Source: Duganella sacchari
Lineage (GTDB): Bacteria > Pseudomonadota > Gammaproteobacteria > Burkholderiales > Burkholderiaceae_D
NCBI RefSeq assembly: GCF_900143065.1
Contig: NZ_FRCX01000005.1
Coordinates: 372,001 to 436,000, forward strand
Direction: 5' to 3'
Length of the DNA: 64,000 nucleotides
Part shown: in pieces, positions 47,747-59,204 of the stretch
Numbering within the stretch: position 1 is the first letter of the stretch
Layout: every line of letters starts with the position of its first letter
The notes under the pieces: model-generated
What the model was told of the DNA's origin: nothing
Seen by the model: only the letters and a program-made list of their open reading frames with translations
Databases searched by the model: none
Made by a program: the position numbers and the translations under genes

Positions 47747-48822
47747 AGCTTATCCAATGCTAATTGTTCCAATACCTGCGCGATGGCTTCATTCGAATCG
47801 CGCTTGCCGACTTCGCGCGCGGCGTTGGCCATGGCCAGGCACGATGCGCGGGTCAGCGTTTCCAGCAGCGTCGCAACGGATTGCGCGCTCAGTTCCGTTT
47901 GCGGCATATGAATCGCCGCCTTCTGCTTCGCCATCCATTGCGCGTTGTCGCGCTGGTGGCTGGTGGTCGATGCCACGAGCGGCACCAGCACGCTGGCCAC
48001 GCCGGCGGCCGTCAGCTCAGACATCGTGATCGCGCCGGCACGGCAGATCACCAGGTCGGCGGTGCTGTATGCCGCCGCCATGTCGTCGATGAAATCGACC
48101 ACGTTGGCCGTCACACCGGCCTGCTGATACGCCGCACGCAGCGCATCGATATTCTTCTTGCCCGACTGGTGCGTCACTTGCGGACGCTGATCTTCAGGGA
48201 TCAGCGCCAGCGCCGCAGGCAGACTGTCATTCAGCGCTATCGCGCCCAGGCTGCCGCCCACCACCAGGATGCGCAACGGACCTTCGCGGCCAGCAAAGCG
48301 CTGGGCTGGCGACGGCAGGTCCAGAATCTCCTTGCGTACCGGATTGCCGGTGACGATAGCCTTGCTGGCCGCACTGCCAAAGTTGGCCGGGAAACCGAAG
48401 CACACGCGGCTTGCGACCGGCACCAGCGTTTTATTCGACAGCAGCAGCGCGGCATCGGCATTCACCAGCACCAGCGGCGTGCGGCGCAGACGCGCCATGA
48501 AGCCGCCAGGCACAGTCACATAACCGCCCATTCCCATCACCACGTCCGGCTTGCGGCGGCCGATAAAGCTGAAGCAGTCGGCAAACGCCTTCACCATCTT
48601 GAACGCACCAGACACCGTATGCTTCAGGCCTTTGCCGCGCATGCCGGTGAAGTCGATGCTGTCCATCGCGATGCCGTGTTTGGGCACCAGATCCTGTTCC
48701 ATGCCGGCCGACGTACCCAGCCAGCTCACTTCCCAGCCGCGCGCGCGCATGGTTTGCGCAATCGCCAGACCCGGGAAAATATGACCGCCCGTACCGGCCG
48801 CCATAATCATTAATCGTTTCAT
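47743..48822 (-). CDS. murG: Lipid II-forming GlcNAc transferase MurG
   Basis: The 359-residue GT-B protein begins [19 protein letters not shown] and has [14 protein letters not shown] and [11 protein letters not shown] for donor and acceptor binding. It adds GlcNAc to lipid I on the inner face of the membrane. Its start overlaps ftsW by 4 bases. Confidence 0.97.
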   Translation of the reverse strand: MKRLMIMAAGTGGHIFPGLAIAQTMRARGWEVSWLGTSAGMEQDLVPKHGIAMDSIDFTGMRGKGLKHTVSGAFKMVKAFADCFSFIGRRKPDVVMGMGGYVTVPGGFMARLRRTPLVLVNADAALLLSNKTLVPVASRVCFGFPANFGSAASKAIVTGNPVRKEILDLPSPAQRFAGREGPLRILVVGGSLGAIALNDSLPAALALIPEDQRPQVTHQSGKKNIDALRAAYQQAGVTANVVDFIDDMAAAYSTADLVICRAGAITMSELTAAGVASVLVPLVASTTSHQRDNAQWMAKQKAAIHMPQTELSAQSVATLLETLTRASCLAMANAAREVGKRDSNEAIAQVLEQLALDKL

Positions 48823-50039
48823 AGTCTGCCACCGCGCATCAGGACCCGGTTCTCGTAATCGATCCGGAGCAGGATCGCGAGCCCGATGCAGTTAATTACA
48901 ACGCCCGTGCCGCCATAGCTCATCAGCGGCAGGGTCAAGCCCTTGGTTGGCAGTAAGCCCAGGTTCACACCCATATTGATAAAGGTCTGCACACCGATCC
49001 AGATGCCGATGCCTTTGGCCGTCAGGCCGGCAAAGGTCTGGTCAATGGCGATGGCCTGGCGGCCGATGTCGAAGGCGCGCTTGATGATCCAGTAGAACAG
49101 CGCGATCACCACCAGCACGCCGGCCAGGCCCAGTTCTTCACCGATCACCGCCAGCAGGAAGTCGGTATGCGCTTCCGGCAGGTAGTGCAGTTTTTCCACG
49201 CTGCCGCCCAGGCCAACGCCAAAAATCTCGCCGCGCCCGAAAGCGATCAGCGAGTGGGTCAGCTGGTAAGCCTTGTTCAGCGCATTGTCCTCTTCCCACG
49301 GATTCAGGTAGGCGAAATAACGCTCGCGGCGGAATTTCGACAGCGCGATGATGGAGCCGAAGAGCAGCACCAGCACGGCGCCAATACCGCCGAACCAGAT
49401 CGCGTTGATCCCGCCCAGGAACAGGATGCCCATGGCGATGCAGACGATGACGCCGAAGGCGCCAAGGTCCGGCTCCAGCAGCAGCAACAGACCGACGAAA
49501 CCAACTGCGGCCGCCATCGGCATGAAGCCTTTGGTCAGCTTGTGCATGTATTCCTGTTTGCGCACGGTGTAATCGGCGGCGTACAGCACGGCCACGACTT
49601 TCATCAGTTCCGATGGCTGCACGTTGAATACCTTGAGCGACAACCAGCGGCGGCCACCGTTCACGACGACGCCGACGCCCGGAATCAGCACCAGCACCAG
49701 CAGCACCAGCGTGCCGATAAACAGGTACGGCGCGGCCTTCTGCAGGTCGGCGACGCGCACGCGGAAGACGAACAGCCCCACCAGCAGAGACACGGCAATG
49801 AACATCGCCTGGCGTTGCAGGAAGTAGGTGTTCTGCCAGCGAACGTAGTTGGCGAACTTGGGCGAATCCGGCAGCGAGATCGACGCCGAGTACACCATCA
49901 CCATCCCAAGCAGCATCAGCAACAGCGTGACCCAGACCAGGGGCTGGTCGTACTCCATCATCTTCGACTGCCGCGCGCGGCTTTCCATCGGCGTTTCAGC
50001 CGACTTGGCGCCAAAGCGGAACGGCAGCTGCAAGGCCAT
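48819..50039 (-). CDS. ftsW: Peptidoglycan polymerase FtsW (SEDS family)
   Basis: The 406-residue protein has about ten membrane helices and the SEDS landmarks [31 protein letters not shown] and [14 protein letters not shown]. FtsW makes septal glycan chains with FtsI. murD stops one base before its start. Confidence 0.97.
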   Translation of the reverse strand: MALQLPFRFGAKSAETPMESRARQSKMMEYDQPLVWVTLLLMLLGMVMVYSASISLPDSPKFANYVRWQNTYFLQRQAMFIAVSLLVGLFVFRVRVADLQKAAPYLFIGTLVLLVLVLIPGVGVVVNGGRRWLSLKVFNVQPSELMKVVAVLYAADYTVRKQEYMHKLTKGFMPMAAAVGFVGLLLLLEPDLGAFGVIVCIAMGILFLGGINAIWFGGIGAVLVLLFGSIIALSKFRRERYFAYLNPWEEDNALNKAYQLTHSLIAFGRGEIFGVGLGGSVEKLHYLPEAHTDFLLAVIGEELGLAGVLVVIALFYWIIKRAFDIGRQAIAIDQTFAGLTAKGIGIWIGVQTFINMGVNLGLLPTKGLTLPLMSYGGTGVVINCIGLAILLRIDYENRVLMRGGRL

Positions 50040-51623
50040 TTAGATCTCCTGTCCAGCGTCGAGCGCGATATCGCGCACGGTGTCGATGAACACCTGGGCG
50101 CGATGCGCGTAGTTTTTGAACATGTCCATGCTGGCGCAGGCCGGGGACAGCAGCACGGCGTCGCCGGCCTGCGCCAGTTCGCTCGCGCGCTTGACCGCGT
50201 GCGGCAGGTCGGTGCCGCAGTCTTCCAGCGTGACGCCGGTATTGGCCAGCGCGGCGCGGATCTGCGGGGCGTCGCGGCCGATCAGCAGCACGGCGCGCGC
50301 ATAGCGTCCGGTTGGTTCGGCCAATGGCGTGAAGTCCTGGCCCTTGCCATCGCCGCCCATGATGACCAGCAGGCGCTGGTTGTCGCCGGTGAAGGCTTTG
50401 CCCAGGCCATTCAGCGCGGCCACGGTAGCGCCGACGTTAGTGCCTTTGCTGTCATCGTAGTATTCGACATCGTTGATGGCGCTGACCAGTTCAACGCGGT
50501 GCGGCTGGCCGCGGTATTCGCGCAGCCCGTGCAGCAGTGGCGCCAGCGGCAGGTCGATGGCGCGGCACAGGGCCAGCGCGGCCAGTGCATTAGCGGCGTT
50601 GTGGATGCCACGAATTTGCAGCGCGTCCGCAGGCATCAGGTTTTTGACGATGCATTCCACCGGCGGTGGCGGTGGATCGTTCTTTTTGCGTTTCTTCGGC
50701 TCGCCCTCTTCTTCGGCCGGGATGGCGGTGGCCAGCCACAGGATGCCACGCTCGTTGTTCAGGCCAAGATCGTCGCGCAGCGTCGGCGCGTCGGTGCCGA
50801 AGGTGACGTTATTGCCGGTGGCACTGGCCATCCGCATGGTCGTTGCGTCCTCGCGGTTCAGGACGCGGACGGTGTTGGCGGCGAAGATGCGGTGCTTGGC
50901 GGCGGCGTAGGACGGCATGTCGCCGTGCCAGTCCAGGTGGTCCTGCGTGACGTTCAACACGGTCGCCGCGTCGGCTTCCAGCGTGAAGGTGGTCTGCAAC
51001 TGGAAGCTCGACAGCTCCAGTACCCAGACATCCGGCAGCGCAGCCGGTGCACCAGCAGTGACTTCGGACGCGGCGTCGTCGGGTTGCGCGGCATCGGTTG
51101 GCGCGGTGGCCGGGCCGGCGGCGTCGAGGACTTCACGCAGCACGTCCAGCGCGGCCGGGCTGATATTGCCGGCAACGCGCACGGTCTTGCCGGCGCGCTC
51201 GCACAACTGGCCTACCAGCGTGGTCACGGTCGTCTTGCCGTTAGTGCCGGTGATGGCGATGATCTTCGGCGTATAACCGCGCGCTTCTTTCAGCGATTCC
51301 AGCGCCTGCGCGAACAACTCAATCTCGCCCCACACCGGAATGCCGGCGGCCATGGCGGCCGGATTGATCTCCGCCAACTCACGGTTCGGCGCCAGGCCAG
51401 GGCTGACGGCCACAAAGTCCACGCCATCCAGCAGCGAAGCACCAAACGCACCGGCGATGAATTCCACGTCAGGCACGGCAGCACGCAAGGCCGGCAGACG
51501 ATCAGGAGCCTCACGCGTATCGGCCACGCGCACGCGCGCGCCGCTGCGGGCGAGCCACAGCGCCATCGCCAGGCCGGATTCCCCCAGCCCTAATACCAGC
51601 GCGTTTTTGCCTTCGTAAATCAT
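50040..51623 (-). CDS. murD: UDP-N-acetylmuramoyl-L-alanine-D-glutamate ligase MurD, with insertions
   Basis: The 527-residue protein has the MurD start ([17 protein letters not shown]), P-loop [22 protein letters not shown] and the C-terminal domain [20 protein letters not shown]. It is longer than the roughly 440 residues of E. coli MurD. One insert (168-198) is Ala/Asp/Pro-rich; another (301-322) is acidic then Lys/Arg-rich and ends in a proline run. These look like exposed linkers and are unlikely to block catalysis. Confidence 0.95.
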   Translation of the reverse strand: MIYEGKNALVLGLGESGLAMALWLARSGARVRVADTREAPDRLPALRAAVPDVEFIAGAFGASLLDGVDFVAVSPGLAPNRELAEINPAAMAAGIPVWGEIELFAQALESLKEARGYTPKIIAITGTNGKTTVTTLVGQLCERAGKTVRVAGNISPAALDVLREVLDAAGPATAPTDAAQPDDAASEVTAGAPAALPDVWVLELSSFQLQTTFTLEADAATVLNVTQDHLDWHGDMPSYAAAKHRIFAANTVRVLNREDATTMRMASATGNNVTFGTDAPTLRDDLGLNNERGILWLATAIPAEEEGEPKKRKKNDPPPPPVECIVKNLMPADALQIRGIHNAANALAALALCRAIDLPLAPLLHGLREYRGQPHRVELVSAINDVEYYDDSKGTNVGATVAALNGLGKAFTGDNQRLLVIMGGDGKGQDFTPLAEPTGRYARAVLLIGRDAPQIRAALANTGVTLEDCGTDLPHAVKRASELAQAGDAVLLSPACASMDMFKNYAHRAQVFIDTVRDIALDAGQEI

Positions 51624-52792
51624 CAGCGCAGCTTCAACGTCGAGAGTCCAACCAGTACCAGAATCATCGTCACAATCCAGAAACGGACGACAACCTGGGT
51701 CTCTTTCCAGCCTTTTTGTTCAAAGTGGTGGTGCAGTGGCGCCATCAGGAACACGCGGCGACCAGTGCCATAACGCTTCTTGGTGTACTTGAACCACGTC
51801 ACCTGAATCATCACCGACACCGTCTCCGCAACGAAGATGCCGCCCATGATGAACAACACGATTTCCTGACGCACGATCACCGCGATGGTCCCCAGTGCGC
51901 CGCCCAGTGCCAGCGCGCCGACGTCGCCCATGAACACCTGCGCAGGATGGGTGTTAAACCACAGGAACGCCAGACCGGCACCAGCCAGCGCACCGCAGAA
52001 GATAATCAACTCGCCCGCGCCTGGAATATGCGGCAGGAACAGATACTTTGAATACGTCGAACTACCAGTCAGGTAGGCAAACAGGCCCAGTGCCGAACCG
52101 ACCATAATCGTCGGCATGATCGCCAGGCCATCCAGACCATCAGTAAAGTTAACCGCATTCGACGAGCCAACGATGACGCAATATGTCAGCGCGATGAAAC
52201 CCCACACGCCCAGCGGATAGCTGATGGTCTTGAAGAACGGCACAATCAGGTCGGCCTTGGGCGGCAGATCCATCGAGAAGCCGGAGCGCACCCAGGCGAA
52301 GAACAGCTCAAACACCTGCGAAGTGCCCGGCGCGGATACCGAGAACGCCAGATACAGCGCCGCAGCGATGCCGACCAGCGACTGCCAGAAATACTTTTCG
52401 CGCGAACGCATGCCTTCAGGGTCCTGGTACACCACCTTGCGGTAGTCATCCACCCAGCCTACCGCGCCAAAGCCCAGCGTGACGATCAGCACTGGCCAGA
52501 TCAGGCGGTTCGACAGGTCACACCACAGCAGCGTGGAAATCGCGATCGACAGCAGAATCAGCACACCGCCCATGGTTGGCGTGCCATGTTTTTTCAGGTG
52601 GGTCTGCGGACCATCGGTACGCACAGCCTGACCATATTTCATGGCGGTCAGCTTGCGGATCACGAACGGACCGGCCGCCAGGCCAATGAACAGCGCCGTC
52701 GCGGTGGCAAACACCGCGCGGAAGGTAATGAAGTTGAAGACGCGGAGCAATCCGACGTCCTGCTGGAAGAATTGTGCGAGCCAGAGCAGCAT
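51623..52792 (-). CDS. mraY: Phospho-MurNAc-pentapeptide transferase MraY
   Basis: The 389-residue protein has about ten membrane helices and the catalytic motifs [34 protein letters not shown] and [12 protein letters not shown]. It forms lipid I from UDP-MurNAc-pentapeptide and undecaprenyl phosphate. Its stop overlaps the murD start by one base. Confidence 0.97.
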   Translation of the reverse strand: MLLWLAQFFQQDVGLLRVFNFITFRAVFATATALFIGLAAGPFVIRKLTAMKYGQAVRTDGPQTHLKKHGTPTMGGVLILLSIAISTLLWCDLSNRLIWPVLIVTLGFGAVGWVDDYRKVVYQDPEGMRSREKYFWQSLVGIAAALYLAFSVSAPGTSQVFELFFAWVRSGFSMDLPPKADLIVPFFKTISYPLGVWGFIALTYCVIVGSSNAVNFTDGLDGLAIMPTIMVGSALGLFAYLTGSSTYSKYLFLPHIPGAGELIIFCGALAGAGLAFLWFNTHPAQVFMGDVGALALGGALGTIAVIVRQEIVLFIMGGIFVAETVSVMIQVTWFKYTKKRYGTGRRVFLMAPLHHHFEQKGWKETQVVVRFWIVTMILVLVGLSTLKLR

Positions 52793-52794
52793 GA

Positions 52795-54192
52795 TTAGTG
52801 ACTTTCCTTGTTAGCTTGTTGCGACCCAATCAAATGCTGCACGACCCGCTCCATCTTCATGAAACGGGAGCCCTTGATTAATACAGTTGCATCAGGCGAC
52901 ACCGCTGCGTCAACCGCAGACAGCAGATCGCCAAAGTTTTCAAAATGACGAATGTTGGCGCCTTTGATGTGCGCGGCCAGTTCGCCTGTTACCAGCACCG
53001 CATCGATGCCTTTATCCTGCGCATACGCGCCAATCTCTTCGTGGAACTCACGGCCCTGCGTGCCGACTTCGCCCATGTCGCCCAGCACCAGCACGCGCGG
53101 TGCGGCAGCCTTGGCCAGCACGTCGATGGCAGCACGTACAGAATCCGGATTTGCGTTATAGGTGTCGTCGATCACGACGGCGCCGTTGAACGCTGCCTTC
53201 TTCTGCAAACGGCCGCTGACCGGTGCAAACGTATCCAGTCCCAGCTTGATTTTTTCCAGCGATACGCCAGCAGCGTAGGTGCATGCCACTGCGGCCAGCG
53301 CGTTGCGTACGTTGTGTTCACCTGCGGCTTGCAGGCGCACGAAGAACTGCTGCGGATCCGCTTCGCTTTCGCAGATCGTGATGAACACTTCGCTGCCAAA
53401 ATCATTGGCGCGGAAGGTGCAGCTCACTTCAGCATCCTTGGTCGTACCAAAGCGCAGCAGGCGGCGGCCGGCGGACAGCTCTTCCCAGACCGGCGTGAAC
53501 TCGTCGCCATACGGGAAGACGGCCACGCCATCGGTCGGCAGCGCGGACAGCACCGAGCCGTTCTCGCGCGCCACAGCTTCCACGGTGTGCATGAACTCCT
53601 GGTGCTCGCGCTGGGCGTTGTTGACCATGGCGATATTGGCGCCAGCGATCAACGCCAGACGGCCGATTTCACCCGGATGGTTCATGCCCATTTCGATCAC
53701 AGCGGCTTGCTGCCCAGCGTCCATGCGGAACAGCGTGAGCGGCACACCAATTTCATTATTCAGATTGCCACGCGTCGCCAGACGGCCTTCGTCGCCATAG
53801 GCTGCCGACAGGATCGCGGAAATCATCTCCTTGACCGTGGTCTTGCCATTGCTGCCCGTGACGCCGATGACCGGCATCGTGAACTGCTTGCGCCAGTAGT
53901 TGGCGATCTGGCCCAGGGCCACCAGCGTATCCGGTACAACGATGGCCGGCAGGGTGCAGCCCTCCGGCACTTCTTCTACAACAACAGCGGCCACGCCCTT
54001 GCCTGCCACTTCGTTCAGGAAGTTGTGGGCATCAAACACTTCGCCGCGCAAGGCGACGAACAAAGCACCTGCAGTTACGCTACGGCTGTCGGTCGAGACG
54101 CCGCTGAATACCAGGTCGAGCAACTGCGCGCCGGCGTTCACGAGACGTGCGCCGGTCAGAGAAGGCAGAATTTGTGCAACTGCTGCACGCAT
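52795..54192 (-). CDS. murF: UDP-MurNAc-tripeptide D-Ala-D-Ala ligase MurF
   Basis: The 465-residue protein has the Mur ligase P-loop [16 protein letters not shown], the family motif [13 protein letters not shown] and [15 protein letters not shown]. It adds D-Ala-D-Ala to the tripeptide precursor. It is coupled to murE by a one-base overlap. Confidence 0.97.
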   Translation of the reverse strand: MRAAVAQILPSLTGARLVNAGAQLLDLVFSGVSTDSRSVTAGALFVALRGEVFDAHNFLNEVAGKGVAAVVVEEVPEGCTLPAIVVPDTLVALGQIANYWRKQFTMPVIGVTGSNGKTTVKEMISAILSAAYGDEGRLATRGNLNNEIGVPLTLFRMDAGQQAAVIEMGMNHPGEIGRLALIAGANIAMVNNAQREHQEFMHTVEAVARENGSVLSALPTDGVAVFPYGDEFTPVWEELSAGRRLLRFGTTKDAEVSCTFRANDFGSEVFITICESEADPQQFFVRLQAAGEHNVRNALAAVACTYAAGVSLEKIKLGLDTFAPVSGRLQKKAAFNGAVVIDDTYNANPDSVRAAIDVLAKAAAPRVLVLGDMGEVGTQGREFHEEIGAYAQDKGIDAVLVTGELAAHIKGANIRHFENFGDLLSAVDAAVSPDATVLIKGSRFMKMERVVQHLIGSQQANKESH

Positions 54193-55760
54193 TAATTCGT
54201 CCTCATCATGGTTAAACGTGCCGACAACGCCAGCTGGGCGTGGTCAGCGTCGGAGAATGGCAGTTTCTTGCCTTTGATTTCCTGATACGGCTCGTGGCCC
54301 TTGCCAGCCAGCAGGATCACGTCTGGCTTGGCGGCGTGCTTGATCGCCGACAGGATGGCGGCAGCGCGGTCATCCAGCGCCTGCACCGTCGATGCCGGAT
54401 TGTTCTGGTCCATGCCAGCCAAAATCTGCTCGATGATCGAGTGCGGATCTTCGCTGCGCGGATTGTCGCTGGTGACCAGCACGTGGTCCGCTGCTTGCGA
54501 GAGCTTGCCCATCTGCGGACGCTTGCCGGGATCGCGGTCGCCGCCGCAGCCGAACACGCACCACAGCTGGCCGCCGCGGTCATTCGCCACAGGGCGCAGC
54601 GCGGCCAGGGTTTTTTCCAGTGCGTCCGGCGTATGGGCGTAGTCGATCACGATCAACGGCGCATCGTGGCCGCCGACTTGCTGCATGCGGCCAGGCGCCG
54701 GCTCCAGCGCTTCGACTGCTTCGATCGCGGCGCGCAGGCCCAGGCCTTTTGCCAGCACCGCAGCCATTACGCCCAGCGCATTGCTGATGTTGAAGGCGCC
54801 GACCAGGTGCGTACGCACTTGCGCAATGCCCAGCGGGCACTCAAGATGGAATTCGGTACCGCCACTGCGGCCGGCGCGCAGCTGGCTGGCGCGCAGCATC
54901 GTCACGCCTTCGATGTCGGGACGCGCGGTGCTGTCGTGCAGCGTGTAGCCGATCAGCGGGAACTCGCCTGCCAGCGGCGCAGGCTTGGCTTTCAGGTGGT
55001 CGATGATGCGTACACCGGCTGGATCGTCCAGATTGACGACCGCCGTTTTCAGGCCTGGCCAATCGAACAGTTTGAGCTTGGCCGCCTCGTAGGCTTCCAT
55101 CGTGCCGTGATAATCCAGGTGGTCGCGGGTCAGGTTGGTGAACAGCGCCACGTCGAAGTGCATGCCGGACAGGCGGCCTTGTTCCAGGCCGATGGACGAC
55201 GCTTCAATCGCCAGCGACGCCGCGCCCTTCTCGCGCAGGTCCGCCAGCGAACGCGCCAGCAGCACTGCATCCGGCGTGGTGTAGCCGGTGACGTCGTATT
55301 CCACTTCGCCGCGTGGACGGAACACGCCTACGCCCAGCGTGCCAATGACGGCGGCTGGTTCGCCAGCACGCGACAGGGCCTGGCCCAGCCAGACAGCGCT
55401 GGAAGTCTTGCCGTTGGTGCCGGTGACGGCGACGGTGAACATGGCGGCATCCGGCTGCGCATAGAAAGCATGGGCAATGTCACCGGCATTCTTCTTCAGG
55501 TTCTCGACCGTCAGGTAAGGCACGGTCCACTTGTCGTTCCAGGTGAAGCCGGCGGGATCGAGCACGATCAGCGAGGCGCCCTGCTCGATGGCGCCATCAA
55601 TAAAGTTACGCCCGTCGGCGGTTTCACCGGCGACGGGGGCAAAAGCAAAGAACACATCGCCCAGCTTGATGCGGCGCGAGTCCGAAGCCAGGTTCGCCGT
55701 TGGCGCCAGCTTGCGGATTGCGGCTGCAATAGCCAACGGGTCGAAAGTAGAAGTCGTCAC
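54192..55760 (-). CDS. murE: UDP-MurNAc-tripeptide synthetase MurE
   Basis: The 522-residue protein has the P-loop VTGTNGKTSSAVWLGQ, HLDYHGTMEAY and the sequence TSDNPRSEDP, which carries the DNPR motif typical of the meso-diaminopimelate-adding type. This predicts DAP-type peptidoglycan. It overlaps the end of ftsI by 4 bases. Confidence 0.97.
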   Translation of the reverse strand: MTTSTFDPLAIAAAIRKLAPTANLASDSRRIKLGDVFFAFAPVAGETADGRNFIDGAIEQGASLIVLDPAGFTWNDKWTVPYLTVENLKKNAGDIAHAFYAQPDAAMFTVAVTGTNGKTSSAVWLGQALSRAGEPAAVIGTLGVGVFRPRGEVEYDVTGYTTPDAVLLARSLADLREKGAASLAIEASSIGLEQGRLSGMHFDVALFTNLTRDHLDYHGTMEAYEAAKLKLFDWPGLKTAVVNLDDPAGVRIIDHLKAKPAPLAGEFPLIGYTLHDSTARPDIEGVTMLRASQLRAGRSGGTEFHLECPLGIAQVRTHLVGAFNISNALGVMAAVLAKGLGLRAAIEAVEALEPAPGRMQQVGGHDAPLIVIDYAHTPDALEKTLAALRPVANDRGGQLWCVFGCGGDRDPGKRPQMGKLSQAADHVLVTSDNPRSEDPHSIIEQILAGMDQNNPASTVQALDDRAAAILSAIKHAAKPDVILLAGKGHEPYQEIKGKKLPFSDADHAQLALSARLTMMRTN

Positions 55761-57532
55761 ATGTTCCCCTGTGCTGCAGATTCAGGAATGATGATATGGG
55801 TCAGGTCCGAGTCCGGCGCGATGTTCTTGGCGCGCAGTGCCTGCGCTGCCAGTGCCGAAAACACGGGACCTGCCACGTCGCCGCCGTAGGTCACCGGGCC
55901 ACCCGGCTCGTCGATCATGACAGCGATGATGAAACGCGGATCCGACATCGGCGCCATGCCGACGAAGTTGCCAATGTATTTGGTGTGCGAATAGCGGCCG
56001 CCGATAAACTTCTGCGCGGTACCGGTCTTGCCGCCGACGCGGTAGCCTGGCACCTGCGCCTTGACGGCCGAACCGCCAGGCAGCGTCACCATTTCCAGCA
56101 TCTCACGCATCTCGGCTGCGGTTTTAGGACTGATGACCTGCGTTCCATGCGGCGCTTCATGTACCTTCTGAAACGACAGCGGAATAATGTCGCCATCACG
56201 CGCCAGCACCATATAGGCGCGTGCCAGCTGGATCAGCGATACCGAGATACCCTGGCCGAAACTCATGTTGGCGTGTTCGATCGGACGCCACGATTTGTAC
56301 GGACGCACGCGGCCTGCCACCGCCCCAGGGAAGCCCCACTTGGGCTGCTGGCCAAAACCGAGCTTGGTGAACATCTCCCACAGGTCCTGCGCCGGCATGC
56401 CGAAGGCGATCTTGGTGGTGCCGATATTGGACGATTTCTGGATGATGGTCTGCACGTCGATCATGTAGTGCGCGTGCGTGTCGTGGATCACGCGGTCGCC
56501 AATGACCATCGAGCCGTTACCCGTGTCGAACATGGTGTGCGGCGTGATTTTCTTGGCATCCAGCGCCATCGCAACCGGGAATGGCTTCATCGAAGATCCC
56601 GGCTCGAAGGTATCGGTCATCACGCGGTTACGCAGCTGTTCGCCGGTCAGCTTGGAGCGGTCATTCGGGTTATAACTAGGCCAGTTGGCCAGCGCCAGCA
56701 CTTCCCCGGTGTGGACGTCCAGCACCAGCGCGGCGCCAGCCTTGGCGCGGAATTTCTCAACTGCGTCCTTGATCTGGGTGAAAGCGATGTACTGGATCTT
56801 GCTATCGATCGACAGGGTGAGATCTTTGCCATCGTGCGGCTCGCGCACCGACTCGATATCTTCCACGATGCGGCCCAGGCGGTCCTTGATGACGCGGCGG
56901 CTGCCCGGCACACCTTGCAGGGTTTTCTGCTGCGCCAGTTCCATCGATTCCTGGCCCTGGTCTTCCACGTTGGTGAAGCCCACCACGTGGGTCGTCACTT
57001 CGCCCTGCGGATAGAAACGCTTGTATTCCTTGCGGGTCTGGATGCCTTCGATGCCAAGCTTGGTGATTTGCTCGGCCACGTCCTGCTCCACCTGGCGTTT
57101 CAGGTAAACGAAGCTGCGGTCCGAATCCAGTTTCTTTTGCAGTTCGGCGTCGCTCATCTCGAGCAGCTTGGCCAGCTGTTTCAGCTTGGCCGGCGGGGCT
57201 TCCTGCACATCGTCAGGGATCGCCCAGATAGCTTTGACCGGCACGGACGACGCCAGCACCTGACCATCGCGGTCGGTGATCTTGCCGCGCGTGGCCGGCA
57301 GTTCCAGCGTACGTGCGTAACGGATTTCGCCCTGCTTCTGCAAGAACTGGGTCGACAGGCCTTGCAGCCACAATGCGCGGCCGGCCAGTGCGGCAAAGGC
57401 GGCAAACAATACAAACAGCACCACGCGCGAACGCCAGGTTGGCAGACGCACTGCCAGCACTGGGCTCTTGGAGAAGGCCACACCTTTGGAGGCGGCCACA
57501 CGGGAGGTGTTCAGATTGCTGCCGCGGCTCAT
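55757..57532 (-). CDS. ftsI: Septal transpeptidase FtsI (PBP3)
   Basis: The 591-residue class B penicillin-binding protein has one membrane helix (SRVVLFVLFAAFAALAGRAL) and a pedestal domain. The transpeptidase motifs are SSMKPF (SxxK), SSN in QKSSNIG and KTG in VGGKTGTAQKF. ATG 57532 is chosen because it overlaps the ftsL stop by 4 bases and gives a normal N-terminus; the longer frame to 57664 runs through ftsL. Confidence 0.96.
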   Translation of the reverse strand: MSRGSNLNTSRVAASKGVAFSKSPVLAVRLPTWRSRVVLFVLFAAFAALAGRALWLQGLSTQFLQKQGEIRYARTLELPATRGKITDRDGQVLASSVPVKAIWAIPDDVQEAPPAKLKQLAKLLEMSDAELQKKLDSDRSFVYLKRQVEQDVAEQITKLGIEGIQTRKEYKRFYPQGEVTTHVVGFTNVEDQGQESMELAQQKTLQGVPGSRRVIKDRLGRIVEDIESVREPHDGKDLTLSIDSKIQYIAFTQIKDAVEKFRAKAGAALVLDVHTGEVLALANWPSYNPNDRSKLTGEQLRNRVMTDTFEPGSSMKPFPVAMALDAKKITPHTMFDTGNGSMVIGDRVIHDTHAHYMIDVQTIIQKSSNIGTTKIAFGMPAQDLWEMFTKLGFGQQPKWGFPGAVAGRVRPYKSWRPIEHANMSFGQGISVSLIQLARAYMVLARDGDIIPLSFQKVHEAPHGTQVISPKTAAEMREMLEMVTLPGGSAVKAQVPGYRVGGKTGTAQKFIGGRYSHTKYIGNFVGMAPMSDPRFIIAVMIDEPGGPVTYGGDVAGPVFSALAAQALRAKNIAPDSDLTHIIIPESAAQGNM

Positions 57533-57804
57533 TTGGTGGCCTCTGGCGTCAGGTACTGCGTGCGCGCTGCGGTCAGCGGCGTCATGTTCAGATCGCGGCG
57601 CGCGATTTCCTCGATACGGGCATGCTTGCCCAGCGTCGACTGATCCAGCTGCAGCTGCGCCCATTCGATATCCAGCTGGCGTGCCTGCGATTGCGCGCGT
57701 TCCAGTTCAATGAACAGATGGCGGGCCTGATACTGCGCGTTAACCAGCGACAGGCCGCAAGCGACCAGCAGTATCGTCAGGACCAGGTTGACCTTATTGC
57801 TCAC
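57529..57804 (-). CDS. ftsL: Cell division protein FtsL
   Basis: The 91-residue protein has one membrane helix (residues 4-24) and a heptad-like coiled coil (residues 30-65) followed by the family's [12 protein letters not shown]. FtsL binds FtsB and FtsQ. Its place between rsmH and ftsI is diagnostic. Confidence 0.93.
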   Translation of the reverse strand: MSNKVNLVLTILLVACGLSLVNAQYQARHLFIELERAQSQARQLDIEWAQLQLDQSTLGKHARIEEIARRDLNMTPLTAARTQYLTPEATK

Positions 57805-58763
57805 GCGCCCTCCGGAACCGGCAGACGGCGGGCGACGCGCATCACCGCCGAACGGGCGCGCGGATTTTCGTCGATCTCGCGCTCGGACGGCTTCATTTTC
57901 GACAGCAGCTTGAGTTCCGGCTGCGGCAGGTCTACCGCGCGGATCGGCAAGCGGCGGTCCGGCTGTTCAACGTTGGCCTTGGACGCGAAGAAGCGCTTCA
58001 CCATGCGGTCTTCCAGCGAGTGGAAGCTGATGATCGCGATGATGGCGCCGGGAGCCAGGCTGTCGTAAGCGTGGTTCAAACCGACTTCGAGGTCTTCAAG
58101 CTCTTTATTGACGAAAATCCGGATAGCCTGAAAGGTGCGGGTTGCCGGATCCTTGCCCTTTTCCCGAGTCTTGACCGCGCCTGCCACGATGCCGGCAAGC
58201 TGTCGTGTGGTTGAAATTGGCTCGACTGCCCTGCGAGCAACAATCGCCTTTGCAATCTGAAAAGCAAACCGTTCTTCCCCATATTCCTTTATCACCTTTT
58301 CCAGTGTCTGTTCGTTTTCAGTGGCGAGCCACTCCGCCGCCGACATGCCGCGTGTGGTATCCATACGCATGTCGAGCGGGCCGTCGTTACGGAAACTGAA
58401 GCCTCGCGCGGCATCGTCCACCTGCGGCGACGAGATGCCCAGATCGAGCAGGATGCCGTCGACCTGGTTCACGCCGCGTTCGGCCAGCGCTTCACGCATG
58501 GTGGCAAAGCTGTCGTGGACAATCGTTAAACGCGGGTCATTGATTTGTTCTGCAGTGGCGATGGCCTGCGGATCTTTATCGAAAGCGATTAAGCGGGCCT
58601 TAGGACCCAGCCTGGAAAGGATCAGACGCGAGTGGCCGCCACGGCCGAACGTGCCGTCGACGAACACGCCGTTGGCGCGCGCGCCATCCAGCGCCAGCGC
58701 ATCCACCGCTTCGTCTAACAGCACCGTGCGATGCTGGAATTCAGGCACCGTTGTCGTGGTCAT
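57801..58763 (-). CDS. rsmH: 16S rRNA m4C1402 methyltransferase RsmH
   Basis: The 320-residue protein has [13 protein letters not shown], the SAM-binding [13 protein letters not shown] and [19 protein letters not shown], the RsmH (MraW) signature. It methylates C1402 of 16S rRNA. It overlaps ftsL by 4 bases and follows mraZ by 12 bases. Confidence 0.97.
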   Translation of the reverse strand: MTTTTVPEFQHRTVLLDEAVDALALDGARANGVFVDGTFGRGGHSRLILSRLGPKARLIAFDKDPQAIATAEQINDPRLTIVHDSFATMREALAERGVNQVDGILLDLGISSPQVDDAARGFSFRNDGPLDMRMDTTRGMSAAEWLATENEQTLEKVIKEYGEERFAFQIAKAIVARRAVEPISTTRQLAGIVAGAVKTREKGKDPATRTFQAIRIFVNKELEDLEVGLNHAYDSLAPGAIIAIISFHSLEDRMVKRFFASKANVEQPDRRLPIRAVDLPQPELKLLSKMKPSEREIDENPRARSAVMRVARRLPVPEGA

Positions 58764-58775
58764 GATGGCGGGGCC

Positions 58776-59204
58776 TTAGAAAGAGAAATTAGCGAGTACA
58801 TCGGGAGTGCCGGCTTCCATGGCCAGCGCTTCTTTTTCCGCCATTTTGGCGGCGTCCCAGATCTCGAAGTGGGAGCCCATGCCCATCATCATGACCTCTT
58901 TGTCCAGGCCGACAGCGGCGCGGAGTTCAGGCGAGATGAGGATGCGGCCGGCGGTGTCCATTTCCACATCGGTCGCGTAACCGAGGAAAATGCGCTGCCA
59001 GGCGCGTGCTTGCATGGGCCAGCTGGAGATTTGTTGACGGTGTTGTTCCCACACAGGACGGGGGAACAGCATGACGCAGCCGTCGGGGTGGCGCGTCAGG
59101 GTGAGGCGGCCTTCGCACTGGATCGAGAGCGCGTCACGGTGCTTGGCAGGAATGGACATCCTGCCTTTGGCATCGAGATTGATTGCGGACGCGCCTTGAA
59201 ACAC
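58776..59204 (-). CDS. mraZ: Transcriptional regulator MraZ
   Basis: The 142-residue protein has two AbrB-like SpoVT repeats, seen in [21 protein letters not shown] and [21 protein letters not shown]. MraZ represses the dcw promoter by binding repeats upstream of its own gene. Such repeats are found at 59296-59330. It is the first gene of the dcw cluster. Confidence 0.95.
   Translation of the reverse strand: MFQGASAINLDAKGRMSIPAKHRDALSIQCEGRLTLTRHPDGCVMLFPRPVWEQHRQQISSWPMQARAWQRIFLGYATDVEMDTAGRILISPELRAAVGLDKEVMMMGMGSHFEIWDAAKMAEKEALAMEAGTPDVLANFSF

Noticed and set aside
45239..47911. An 890-codon open frame antisense to ftsQ, ddlB and murC
   Set aside because: It covers three well-recognised genes on the other strand and has low-complexity composition typical of a shadow frame.
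49167..51593. An 808-codon open frame antisense to ftsW and murD
   Set aside because: It is opposite two core genes and its Gln/Arg/His-rich translation shows no family motif.
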